Below the pieces are notes generated by a model, which did not search any database, was not told the origin of the DNA, and saw only the letters and a list, made by a program, of their open reading frames with translations. The translations under genes and the position numbers were made by a program. Shown in pieces: positions 1 to 6,062 of a DNA stretch of 34,168 nt. The stretch lies in the IMG/VR virus record IMGVR_UViG_3300045885_000260, positions 1 to 34,168 of that record; one strand, 5' to 3'. This stretch comes from a virus. How positions within the stretch are numbered: the first letter of the stretch is position 1; each line of letters starts with the position of its first letter.

Positions 1-353
1 GTCCCGGCGAGATCGCGGTTGGAGGTCGCGACCTCCCCCCCGAGCCTGCGGCCCCCGATGGGCCAGCCATCGACGCCAATGACAGGGCGCGGTGTTTGGC
101 CCTGGTCGGCCATGCTCTTGAGCCGGTGACACTCGGGGTGGATGGCCTGCAGGTTGGCAAGGGCATCGGTCCCACCCTTGGCCTTGGGCACGATGTGGTC
201 AACCTCTCGAGCCAGGCGGATGCGGCCGCTTTGCCTGCACTCTTGGCACTGGCAGGTGTATCCATCCCGCTTGAGCACCAGCAGGCGCAGGCGCAGCCAG
301 GCATTGCCGTACCCACGCTCGTGGCGTGAGCCACGGCCAGCCCAGGAGTCCAC
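1..353 (-). CDS. HNH endonuclease, 3' end cut by window edge
   Basis: Phage HNH nuclease of the kind encoded next to terminase genes, where it helps the terminase cut packaging (cos) ends. Visible features are RGYG then WLRLRLLVLKRDGYTC, a C-x-C-x2-C cluster, the EVDHIVPKAKGGTD core with the catalytic His, then NLQ and a final CH pair. The frame is closed upstream by a TAG at 354-356, so the only sensible start is the GTG at 351-353. It has no Shine-Dalgarno and sits in the U-tract of the preceding terminator, which is odd. The C-terminus runs off the left edge. Family call is firm; the start is less sure. Confidence 0.85.
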   Translation of the reverse strand, partial: MDSWAGRGSRHERGYGNAWLRLRLLVLKRDGYTCQCQECRQSGRIRLAREVDHIVPKAKGGTDALANLQAIHPECHRLKSMADQGQTPRPVIGVDGWPIGGRRLGGEVATSNRDLAG

Positions 354-355
354 CT

Positions 356-382
356 AAGAAAAGCCCCGGCGGGAGCCGGGGC
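356..382 (-). terminator. Rho-independent terminator before the HNH gene
   Basis: A perfect 8-bp GC stem (GCCCCGGC/GCCGGGGC, 363-370 and 375-382) with a 4-nt loop is followed on the minus strand by TTTTCTT. It would stop leftward transcripts from the integrase side just before the HNH/terminase operon, so that operon needs its own promoter or antitermination. Confidence 0.8.
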
Positions 383-520
383 GAAAGAGATACCAGGGAG
401 GAGTTAGAACCCTGGCAATGAAGCGCGAGACTAGCTCATGGGATGAGCCATCCATGCGCGCCGATAGTAAGCGCTTCCATTCCAAAACGCAACAGGATGT
501 GCCACGTGGAACATCGATTA
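383..520. other. Intergenic region with clustered stem-loops
   Basis: This gap between the small gene ending at 521 and the terminator holds two further perfect inverted repeats: CCAGGG/CCCTGG (393-398 and 410-415, 11-nt loop) and GCTCAT/ATGAGC (434-439 and 443-448, 3-nt loop). A third, AACATC/GATGTT (510-515 and 524-529), spans the stop codon of the upstream gene. No convincing ORF or promoter was found. It may be leader RNA or an antiterminator loading site for the late operon (inference). Confidence 0.4.
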
Positions 521-757
521 CTAGATGTTGTGGAATGAACGGCAGGCCGGGCAGAACGCGGGGGCGCGGGCCAGCTCGAGCCCGTCGGCCATGTCAGGCG
601 CCGGGCACCGGGCGCCGTGCTCGCACACCACCCATCGGCCATCAGTCAGCACCACCAGGGCTGAGGCCGTCCCGTAGCGGTTGCGGTAACTGACCTTGAT
701 GACAGATTCGAGCTCAGGCCCGAGCGGGAAGGGCAGGGCGAGGCCGGTGTCGGCCAT
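521..757 (-). CDS. Small cysteine-rich phage protein, unknown function
   Basis: A 78-aa protein I do not recognise by family. It has a Cys/His cluster (CEHGARC, about residues 45-51, and CPAC, about 69-72) that could bind zinc. The start ATG lies three bases after the stop of the upstream gene (761..991), as in an operon. It is the last gene before the terminator that precedes the HNH/terminase genes, the place where lambdoid phages keep late-gene antiterminators. A regulator role is possible but not shown. The overlapping frames (436..642 minus, 418..693 plus) look like shadows. Confidence 0.6.
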   Translation of the reverse strand: MADTGLALPFPLGPELESVIKVSYRNRYGTASALVVLTDGRWVVCEHGARCPAPDMADGLELARAPAFCPACRSFHNI

Positions 758-760
758 CGG

Positions 761-991
761 TCACAGGGTTTCGAGCTCGGTGATGCGGACCCCGAAATAC
801 TCCTCGAATTCCCGGCAGACAATGACCATGGCGGCGCGCTGCTCCTCGCCCACCTCGCGGTCGATGGCCTCGAAGGCGGCCTGTAGGTCGATGAGCCGGC
901 GCGGGTGAATGAATTGCTCGGCGGCGCGCTGGTGCAGCGCACCCTCACAATGGGGTGCAATTGTGAGGGTGGATTTCAACCGACCACCCAT
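761..991 (-). CDS. Small phage protein, unknown function
   Basis: A 76-aa hydrophilic, mostly helical protein with the acidic stretch AAFEAIDREVGEEQRAA and a C-terminal EFEEYFGVRITELETL. I recognise no domain. It overlaps the end of the upstream winged-helix-like gene by 16 bases and is followed three bases later by the next gene, so the three small genes at 521-1314 form one transcription unit downstream of the integrase. Its position suggests a late regulatory or accessory role; nothing in the sequence proves it. Confidence 0.55.
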   Translation of the reverse strand: MGGRLKSTLTIAPHCEGALHQRAAEQFIHPRRLIDLQAAFEAIDREVGEEQRAAMVIVCREFEEYFGVRITELETL

Positions 992-1314
992 AGCGGCGAG
1001 CGCCGGGCATGCGAGCTCAAGGCGGTCATCTGCCCACTGCGGCCGGTATCGCGCAGCCGGCCCGCCTTGACCAGCCCGCTCGTGAGTCCACCCCAGGCAT
1101 TGCTGTGCTTGGGTAGCGGCAGCCCGTGGCCGAGCAGGCGGTCGCGAATCTGCTCGCCGATCACCTCCTCGCCGGGGCGAAAGGCGCTAGCGAATAGTTC
1201 CTGCGCCTGCTGGCGCCAGGTGTCATTGTGATCGTTGACCTTGGCAATGCCCTCGTCGCGCGCCTCGCGGGAGCGCTCGAGGTCGAACAGGCTAAGCTGT
1301 TGACGTCTTTTCAT
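976..1314 (-). CDS. Phage protein with winged-helix-like layout
   Basis: A 112-aa protein starting MKRRQQLSLFDLERSREA. It has the layout of a common phage family: an N-terminal LFD-type segment, RDEGIAKV followed by N/D-rich residues and W, then a region about residues 45-90 that resembles a winged helix (IGEQIRDRL ... AWGGLTSGLVKAGRLRDTGR). Such proteins are often near recombination or replication genes. It is the first gene after the 232-base gap following the integrase. DNA binding is inferred from the helix pattern only. Confidence 0.65.
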   Translation of the reverse strand: MKRRQQLSLFDLERSREARDEGIAKVNDHNDTWRQQAQELFASAFRPGEEVIGEQIRDRLLGHGLPLPKHSNAWGGLTSGLVKAGRLRDTGRSGQMTALSSHARRSPLWVVG

Positions 1315-1546
1315 CGGTCCCTAACCCGCGGCCGTCATAGGGGGACGACCTGTCAATCAGGGGTTACAGGAGGGGGACCGATCAGGCTATAAGGCCATGA
1401 TTTACAGGGCGTTTGCCCTGAAATTGGCAAGCATTGGATGGCCTTTAGAATCATGGGCTTACAGCGGAAAAATAAGGGACCGTCCCTAACTCCCGAGTTA
1501 TCCACAGTCTGCACGTTACCTCCAGAGATTACTTTTCAAGTGGAGG
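1315..1546. other. Probable attP/control region beside integrase
   Basis: A non-coding gap between the integrase and the 976..1314 gene, and relatively AT-rich for this window. It holds repeated motifs: CGGTCCC at 1315-1321, GGGACCG at 1374-1380 and 1476-1482, and GTCCCTAAC at 1317-1325 and 1482-1490. It also has an inverted repeat CAGGGC-GTTT-GCCCTG near 1405-1421, a TTGACA hexamer on the minus strand at 1351-1356 without a clear -10, and a perfect DnaA box TTATCCACA at 1498-1506. Repeats next to a tyrosine recombinase gene are what an attP arm region would show, but no att core can be named without the host junction. Confidence 0.4.
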
Positions 1547-2539
1547 TCAGGCGACCGGGTCGACCTTGGGGCCCTTGCGATAGAAGGCCGCCGTCGTCGA
1601 CGAAAGACGGTGCCCAAGCAACTCCTGGGCGTGCTCCAGCGATTGCGCATCGCTCGCGGCTTGCCGGCGCAGGGCTCGGAATTCAAACCATACGCCCGCG
1701 GCTTTCCTGGCCGCCGTGAACCGTTCCTTCAGCATGGGGTAGCTCACCCGCTGGCCGGCATCGGTCTGCACGATCCAGGGCCCGGTGGCCTTGCGCGGTC
1801 TGGTCAGGCAGTCTTGGATCACCTCGCCAAATCGGCCCGTTATCCGGATCCGCAGCGCCACCCCGGTCTTGCGCCGCTGGGTCTCAAGATAGCCATCCTT
1901 GATCTGCGTGCGGCGCCAGCCCAGCACAACACCCACATCCTGGCCGCCCAGCACCAGCAGGTCCAGCACATCCTTGAGCACCTGATCGGCGCGGGCATAC
2001 ACGGCCGCGAAGGCCTCGGGCGCCACGCCGGCCAGAACGGGTTTCTTGCCCTTCGGATGCGTGCGCAGTGTCACGCCAAAGCGAGGGTTCGCTTGATGCG
2101 TCAAGCCCTCCTCGAGCGCCCAACTCCACACCGCAGAAAATGCGCTCAGGTCATTCTTGGCGCGGGTCTTGGCGGTGCTTCCGGCCATGTAGAGTTTGAG
2201 CTTTTGGGCGTCGAAATCCTCAAACCGCGCCTCACCCCACACGCTGGTCAAGCGGCGCATGGATAGCCTGTAGCCGTATGCGGTGCCGGGTGCGAGCGAC
2301 TTGAAATCCTCGCTCGCCAGATAGAGCGCGAAAATTTGATGCATCAATGAATCGGGGCCGGCGGCCTGTGCCCTGGCCGCGATGCCTTGATAGCGCTGCA
2401 GGGCATCCTGCAGGGCGGCCCCGAGTGGCTCCTCGCGCCCGCCGGGGTGGCGGTAGTAGTAGCGGACCTTGCTCTTTAGCTGGCGGGCCTTGAGGCGCGG
2501 ATACTCGGCCAGGGCCACGTTCTTAGTCCTTGGTCTCAT
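1547..2539 (-). CDS. int: Tyrosine recombinase / phage integrase with altered active site
   Basis: Tyrosine recombinase of 330 aa that would integrate and excise the phage at att sites. The N-terminal part has an arm-binding-like region (residues 1-60) and a SAM-like core-binding domain (about 62-150); the catalytic domain is about 165-320. Visible active-site residues are K224 (QRRKTG), R291/R292 (FRALRR), H310 (LLGH) and Y320 (AFYRK). The box I position, usually Arg in a TGxRxGD context, reads GGQDVG with D201. Either the alignment is shifted or the enzyme has lost its first catalytic Arg. The ATG overlaps the stop of the DUF4224 gene (ATGA). It is the last gene of the early operon. Confidence 0.9.
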   Translation of the reverse strand: MRPRTKNVALAEYPRLKARQLKSKVRYYYRHPGGREEPLGAALQDALQRYQGIAARAQAAGPDSLMHQIFALYLASEDFKSLAPGTAYGYRLSMRRLTSVWGEARFEDFDAQKLKLYMAGSTAKTRAKNDLSAFSAVWSWALEEGLTHQANPRFGVTLRTHPKGKKPVLAGVAPEAFAAVYARADQVLKDVLDLLVLGGQDVGVVLGWRRTQIKDGYLETQRRKTGVALRIRITGRFGEVIQDCLTRPRKATGPWIVQTDAGQRVSYPMLKERFTAARKAAGVWFEFRALRRQAASDAQSLEHAQELLGHRLSSTTAAFYRKGPKVDPVA

Positions 2540-2751
2540 GTCAAGGCACTCCAGTTGAACGGGTCGCGGCGTTGCTTGCCGCGCTCGTGGCCCTCCACGG
2601 CCACGCGCGTGACTATAACCCTGCGGTCACGCAGATAAAAAGGAATGCCAAGTTTTCGCAGCACGCCAGCCTGGGCCTGGCCACGCTTGCGCCCGGTGAG
2701 CTCGATCAGCTCCTCGGCGGTGAGAAACAGGCGCTCGGTCACAGCATCCAT
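2536..2751 (-). CDS. DUF4224 family protein, integrase partner
   Basis: A 71-aa protein with the DUF4224 pattern: FLTAEELIELTGRKR, then Q-A-x-VLRKLGIPFYLRDRR, then VIVTRVAVEGH. The family is short, typical of prophages and commonly encoded directly upstream of integrase, where an excisionase or accessory DNA-binding role is suspected but not established. Here its stop overlaps the integrase start by ATGA, fixing the same arrangement. The ATG at 2749-2751 lies inside the end of the upstream membrane-protein gene, so translation is coupled on both sides. Confidence 0.8.
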   Translation of the reverse strand: MDAVTERLFLTAEELIELTGRKRGQAQAGVLRKLGIPFYLRDRRVIVTRVAVEGHERGKQRRDPFNWSALT

Positions 2752-2915
2752 TCCCAGCCCAGCAGAAACGCACGGGTGAGCAGGCGCACCAAGAGGCCCA
2801 GCAGCACCGCGCCGGCGAGCGCCGAGACCATCATCACCGCCACCCCGACCAGGCGGATGCCGAAGGCGCGCAGGCGCCGGGCGTCGGCCTCGCGCCGGTA
2901 GGGATGGGCGCTCAC
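2739..2915 (-). CDS. Small single-span membrane protein
   Basis: A 58-aa protein. I start it at the GTG at 2913-2915, which overlaps the stop of the preceding gene as GTGA, rather than at the far upstream ATG whose extension would overlap that gene entirely. After a basic N-terminus (HPYRREADARRLR) there is a long hydrophobic stretch at about residues 21-45 (VGVAVMMVSALAGAVLLGLL), then a basic and aromatic tail ending LLGWEWML. Function unknown. It lies between the DUF7210-like and DUF4224 genes in the early operon. Confidence 0.6.
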   Translation of the reverse strand: MSAHPYRREADARRLRAFGIRLVGVAVMMVSALAGAVLLGLLVRLLTRAFLLGWEWML

Positions 2916-3097
2916 GCGGCCACCTTTTCGGCCGGCGGCAGGTGCTCTGGCTGGCGCACTCGTTTCAGGCACCCGCTGCGGCGCAGCCGCTGCCACTGCG
3001 CCTCGCTCACCTCGAGCACGGTGCCCGCTCGATACCACTTCCCACCGATGGGAAGCCCGCGTGTGACCTTGACTCTCACCCCGTCCATTGTGCGCAC
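2912..3097 (-). CDS. DUF7210-like small phage protein
   Basis: A 61-aa protein with the pattern VRVKVTRGLPIGGKWYRAGTV-LEVSEAQWQRLRRSG, that is a short beta strand, G-K-x-Y-x-x-G, then a helix ending in a Gly. This resembles a small beta-rich phage family (DUF7210 in my recollection) of unknown function. A second protein of similar build is encoded at 30214..30420 in the head operon. It is followed by the membrane-protein gene through a GTGA overlap and preceded 13 bases away by ERF. Confidence 0.6.
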   Translation of the reverse strand: MRTMDGVRVKVTRGLPIGGKWYRAGTVLEVSEAQWQRLRRSGCLKRVRQPEHLPPAEKVAA

Positions 3098-3109
3098 CTA
3101 ATGTGCCAT

Positions 3110-3838
3110 TCAGGCCTGGGTGGCCGTTTCGGTGTCATGCTGCGCTGCGGTGGCCCAGAGGCGCTCTTTCTCCTCCTCGCTGAACAGCGCCCGCTGAGCC
3201 GGGCTGAACAGCGCCCAGGTACGCTCGAGCATATGCACTCCGCGCTTGGCCTTTTCCTCGAGTCGCTTGGTCAGGTTGTCGCGCTGGCCTTCGACATCGG
3301 CCGGCGGCTTGGCGCCTTCGGGCCGGCGCTGGTGGCGCACGCTCACCTGCATCCCGTCGGTGTCTTCGCCATGCGCCTGCATGCCTAGCGCGGCGAGCAG
3401 CGAGATGCGCTTGACGTAGCTCACGGCCGCCCCCAGCGCCTGCCAATCGCTCAGGCCACCAGGCAGGCGCGCCGAACCGGTGCACAGCTCGACCATTGCG
3501 CCGCTTTCATGCAGCACGCGGGTGTGCACAATGATGCGGTCCGGCTCTTCGAGGTCGACCGGCTGCATGACCATGAGGTTTTGCTCGCCCATGGCCGGCT
3601 GCACCACGTCGTAGACGTCGGCCAAGTCGGCATAGGCATATTCAAAGCTGCTGCCGGTCCGCGCCGAGGTCACCCGCGCCAGCCGCGACTTGGAGAGCGT
3701 GGCCATGCTGTGGCGGGCGCGCACCAGGCCCGCGGCCACCAGCGGGTCGAGCTGCATGACGGTTGGCGGGCGCGGGGCGGTAACCCATTCGGGCCAGGTG
3801 CCAGGCGTGCGGTCTGTACTGTTATCGGTATCGCTCAT
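3110..3838 (-). CDS. erf: ERF-family single-strand annealing protein
   Basis: A 242-aa recombinase that would bind and anneal single-stranded DNA during phage recombination and replication. The ERF core is clear: YAYADLADVYDVVQPAM, then the -hxxhh-TRVLHESGAMVE segment, then QALGAAVSYVKRISLLAALGM and EDTDG (about residues 65-160). The C-terminal third is charged and helical. No RecE/exo or SSB gene is recognisable beside it. The only purine-rich candidate RBS before the ATG (AAGGACAAGGGC) is the constant head of repeat A, so the repeat seems to double as its ribosome binding site. Confidence 0.88.
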   Translation of the reverse strand: MSDTDNSTDRTPGTWPEWVTAPRPPTVMQLDPLVAAGLVRARHSMATLSKSRLARVTSARTGSSFEYAYADLADVYDVVQPAMGEQNLMVMQPVDLEEPDRIIVHTRVLHESGAMVELCTGSARLPGGLSDWQALGAAVSYVKRISLLAALGMQAHGEDTDGMQVSVRHQRRPEGAKPPADVEGQRDNLTKRLEEKAKRGVHMLERTWALFSPAQRALFSEEEKERLWATAAQHDTETATQA

Positions 3839-3843
3839 CGTGT

Positions 3844-3934
3844 TGCCCTTGTCCTTGCCTGGCCGGGCCGGGCCGCGCCCCGCCTAGCCATGCCTTGCCC
3901 GGCCAAACCAGGGCTGGCCTCGCCATGCCAGGCC
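3844..3934. repeat. Composite repeat A: constant head plus 15 pentamers
   Basis: The 16-bp head TGCCCTTGTCCTTGCC (3844-3859) is followed by 15 units of 5 bp ending in GCC or close to it (3860-3934). The last three bases of each unit are nearly constant and the first two vary. On the transcribed (minus) strand this reads GGCNN repeats ending in GGCAAGGACAAGGGCA just before the ERF start codon. It fills almost the whole gap between ERF and the stop codon of the gene upstream. Confidence 0.85.
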
Positions 3935-3937
3935 GGT

Positions 3938-4468
3938 TCAATGCATCCTCTGCACCGTCTCGCGCGCCAGCGCGAGCGCCTGCGCGACGATGGTGAGTTG
4001 TTCCACCCGCGTCGGATCATCGCCGTTGCTGGCGATGCGCTTCGCGTCAGCAAGGGCTGCCTCAGTGCTTTGCAGGCGCCGCGTGAGCTCTTGTATTACC
4101 GCCATCCACTCCAGCGGGTTGTCGCGTGCGACGCGGGCGCTTTGGTAATAGTCCTGGGCCTCCTCTTCGTTGGCCGCCTCGAGGTGCACATGCATGTAGG
4201 CCGGCTCATCTTCGCCAGACTCATCGGTGTACAGCCGCACGGAGCGCACCAGCTCGCGCGCCTCGCGCAAGCGATGCAGATGGGCCGCGCGCGCATCGTC
4301 CCAGGTAAAGGCCGGATGCAGCGGCGCTTCCTCGGGTTGCGCACCCTCGAGCACGCCCTCGGTGGTCAAGCGCCCGTCATTGGCGGCGCGGATGCGCTCG
4401 AGCTCCTCGCCACAGGTCTGGGCGTCGAGCCCCGGAACGGTTCTACCGCGATAACGATAACGCATCAT
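3938..4468 (-). CDS. Conserved-looking phage protein, unknown function
   Basis: A 176-aa acidic protein. Start ATG at 4466-4468 with a good Shine-Dalgarno (GAGGAG) about 10 bases upstream; a second ATG follows directly. Features are an N-terminal YRYRGRTVPGLDAQTCGEEL, a central APLHPAFTWDDARAAH followed by an Arg-rich helix, and a C-terminal helical half that looks able to form a coiled coil. I recall similar hypothetical proteins in phages but no function. It stands alone between composite repeats A and B, with an early-operon position beside ERF suggesting a DNA metabolism role (inference). Confidence 0.7.
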   Translation of the reverse strand: MMRYRYRGRTVPGLDAQTCGEELERIRAANDGRLTTEGVLEGAQPEEAPLHPAFTWDDARAAHLHRLREARELVRSVRLYTDESGEDEPAYMHVHLEAANEEEAQDYYQSARVARDNPLEWMAVIQELTRRLQSTEAALADAKRIASNGDDPTRVEQLTIVAQALALARETVQRMH

Positions 4469-4496
4469 TTGTTGCTTACTCCTCTGTCAGACAAAA

Positions 4497-4582
4497 TGCC
4501 CTTGTCCTTGCCTGGCCGCGCCAGGCCGCGCCTAACCCGACCGTGCCAGGCCGCGCCAGGCCCCGCCTTGCCATGCCGGGCC
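4497..4582. repeat. Composite repeat B: head plus 14 pentamers
   Basis: Head TGCCCTTGTCCTTGCC at 4497-4512, then 14 consecutive 5-bp units (4513-4582) of form NNGCC, with two units reading NNACC. It starts 28 bases upstream of the 4468 gene start. A 39-base spacer containing CAATTTTTTCTCC separates it from repeat C. Confidence 0.85.
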
Positions 4583-4621
4583 ACTTGGTACAATTTTTTC
4601 TCCGCCCCGCCAACATGGTGC

Positions 4622-4699
4622 TGCCCTTGTCCTTGCCTCGCCAGGCCCAGCCTCGCCCAACCTCTACCTTGCCCAAGCGCGGCCAGACCCCGCCCCGCA
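4622..4699. repeat. Composite repeat C: head plus degenerate pentamers
   Basis: Head at 4622-4637, identical to the other copies. The following pentamers are regular to 4662 and then drift in phase (TCTACC, CAAGCGC). It is the least regular of the six. A spacer at 4700-4728 with AAGAAAATTGATCTCGCCCC separates it from repeat D. Confidence 0.75.
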
Positions 4700-4728
4700 T
4701 TAAGAAAATTGATCTCGCCCCATTGTGC

Positions 4729-4844
4729 TGCCCTTGTCCTTGCCAAGCCGTGCCACGCCAAGCCCCGCCGCGCCGTGCCGCACCGCACCGCGCCGTGCTT
4801 GGCCGCGCCGGGCCAGGCCCAGCCTTGCCACGCCGTGCCCGCCT
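4729..4844. repeat. Composite repeat D: head plus about 20 pentamers
   Basis: Head at 4729-4744, then about 20 pentamers in one phase (4745-4844), reaching to within six bases of the stop codon of the gene at 4850. With B and C it makes up nearly all of the 381-base gap between two early genes, which otherwise holds no ORF on the transcribed strand and no tRNA. Confidence 0.85.
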
Positions 4845-4849
4845 CGCCG

Positions 4850-5518
4850 CTACAACACCCTAAACAATCCAAATCCAATACCCGCCGAGCTCTCGGAAAA
4901 CGGCCGACCCTGCCCGATGCCCACCTGCTCGCCCACGCGCTGCACCAGTTGCACGATTTCCTCGAACGTGATCTTGCTCGCGTCGTAGCGGATGTGCGGC
5001 TTGAGGTGCCAGGTGCGGAACAAGGTCCGCGCGCGCAGGTCGACACTGCGCTGGCGCCCGGCGTTGCGCACGCTGGAGATGAATTTTTCCGGGGTGCCGT
5101 GCACGCGCATGATGGGCCAGGCGGTGAGCGCGTCGAATCCATCCGGCACCACGAAAAACAGCATCTTTGCCAATGTCATTTTCAAAGTCGTGAGCCGGCA
5201 GGCGTCGATGCACGCCTTGCGCAGACTGTTGACGTTGATGCCCGGCCAGGCGTCAGGCGCTGGCGCGTAGTAGCACGATTCCCGGTACTCGCGCTCGAAG
5301 TCGCGCGGCGGGCGCGGCATCTTGGCCGCTTTCGATTTTTCGGCCTCGTTGAGCGCGTCGCCCCGTTCCATCTTGCGCATCATGGTCTCGATTTCTGTGG
5401 GGCCCATGCGGCACACGCACAGGGGCGCGGTGCCCTCCAGTTCCATCGTCAGGAATTGAAAAGACGACTCGCTTTTCTTGACCGGCGCCGATTCGCCTTT
5501 CTTGCCGCTCATTGCCAT
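4850..5518 (-). CDS. Conserved phage protein of the early region, unknown function
   Basis: A 222-aa protein with a strong RBS (GGAGGAG) 7-13 bases before the ATG. The layout matches a family seen often in phage early regions: an N-terminal strand MELEGTAPLCVCRMG, a KMPRPPRDFEREYRESCYY segment, INVNSLRKACIDACR, a central RVHGTPEKFISSVRNAGRQR, and a glycine-rich C-terminus (VGIGQGRPFSES, then AGIGFGLFRV). The Gly-rich end after an alpha/beta fold faintly recalls RAMP-like RNA-binding proteins; this is only an impression. Neighbour genes (ERF, DUF1376) suggest a role with nucleic acid. Confidence 0.75.
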   Translation of the reverse strand: MAMSGKKGESAPVKKSESSFQFLTMELEGTAPLCVCRMGPTEIETMMRKMERGDALNEAEKSKAAKMPRPPRDFEREYRESCYYAPAPDAWPGINVNSLRKACIDACRLTTLKMTLAKMLFFVVPDGFDALTAWPIMRVHGTPEKFISSVRNAGRQRSVDLRARTLFRTWHLKPHIRYDASKITFEEIVQLVQRVGEQVGIGQGRPFSESSAGIGFGLFRVL

Positions 5519-5550
5519 GGGTGGTCTCCTCCGCTAACTTGCTTAGATAA

Positions 5551-5632
5551 TGCCCTTGTCCTTGCCTTAGCCATGCCTTGCCCTGCCAGGCCTCACCGCG
5601 CCACGCCTCGCCCTGCCAGGCCCTGCCGGGCC
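5551..5632. repeat. Composite repeat E: head plus 13 units
   Basis: Head at 5551-5566, a 6-bp unit, then 12 pentamers to 5632. It begins 32 bases upstream of the start of the 5518 gene. Spacer 5633-5670 to repeat F contains AAAATCCTTTC and ends like the B-C spacer. Confidence 0.85.
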
Positions 5633-5670
5633 AGCAAAATCCTTTCACCCGCCCCGCCCTCATGTATTGC

Positions 5671-5772
5671 TGCCCTTGTCCTTGCCTGGCCTGGCCCTAC
5701 CCCGCCTGGCCGTACCCAACCACGCCCCGCTCCGCCTCGCCATACCTCGCCCACGCCCCGCCACGCCTTGCC
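5671..5772. repeat. Composite repeat F: head plus 17 units
   Basis: Head at 5671-5686, then 17 units, one of them 6 bp, to 5772. The array stops two bases before the stop codon of the gene at 5775. Same constant GCC and variable first two bases as the other copies. Confidence 0.85.
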
Positions 5773-5774
5773 AG

Positions 5775-6062
5775 CTATACACCTGTGAACAACAACTCAA
5801 GCTGCTCGACCCTTCTCTGCTCCTCCTCCACCCGCCCATGCACCCGCGCGCTCACGTAGCGGCGCAGCGAGCCGGTCTCGCAGCCGGCCATCGTGGCCAC
5901 CTGCTTGAGCGCCTTGGTGTAGGACTCGGTTGTGCTCTTGGCCAGGATGCACAGATTGGTGAGCTCGGGCAGGCGCTCGCGCAGCAGGGTGACGTTGATG
6001 AGCGAGGCGCTGCTGACGATGGCCTGCACGGCGGAATCGCTCATGATGACGTTGTCGTTCAT
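5775..6062 (-). CDS. Small phage protein, unknown function
   Basis: A 95-aa protein. The start chosen is the ATG at 6060-6062, which overlaps the upstream stop as ATGA; an in-frame ATG 21 bases earlier lies inside the upstream gene. It is all-helical in appearance: VQAIVSSASLINVTLLRERL, LTNLCILAKSTTESYTKALK, then GCETGSLRRYVSARV and a Glu/Arg-rich end (EEEQRRVEQLELLF). The GCETGSLRRYV segment could be the second half of a helix-turn-helix, so a regulator is possible. Not recognised as a named family. Confidence 0.65.
   Translation of the reverse strand: MNDNVIMSDSAVQAIVSSASLINVTLLRERLPELTNLCILAKSTTESYTKALKQVATMAGCETGSLRRYVSARVHGRVEEEQRRVEQLELLFTGV

Noticed and set aside
393-448. tRNA gene
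   Set aside because: GGTTCTAACTCC on the minus strand recalls a T-arm, but no acceptor, D or anticodon arms can be formed around it.
418-693. Plus-strand ORF with an SD-like GGGAGGAG upstream
   Set aside because: Spacing to the ATG is too long, the translation is low-complexity, and the purine run belongs to an inverted repeat opposite a likely minus-strand gene.
3844-5772. CRISPR array
   Set aside because: The constant 16-bp heads are separated by periodic pentamers of varying length, not by unique spacers of constant size, and no cas genes are present.
3509-5788. 759-aa plus-strand ORF across the repeat arrays
   Set aside because: It runs antisense through ERF, two other genes and all arrays. 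The stop-free frame is a by-product of GC-rich pentamers; its translation is low-complexity Pro/Ala/Arg/Cys-rich sequence.
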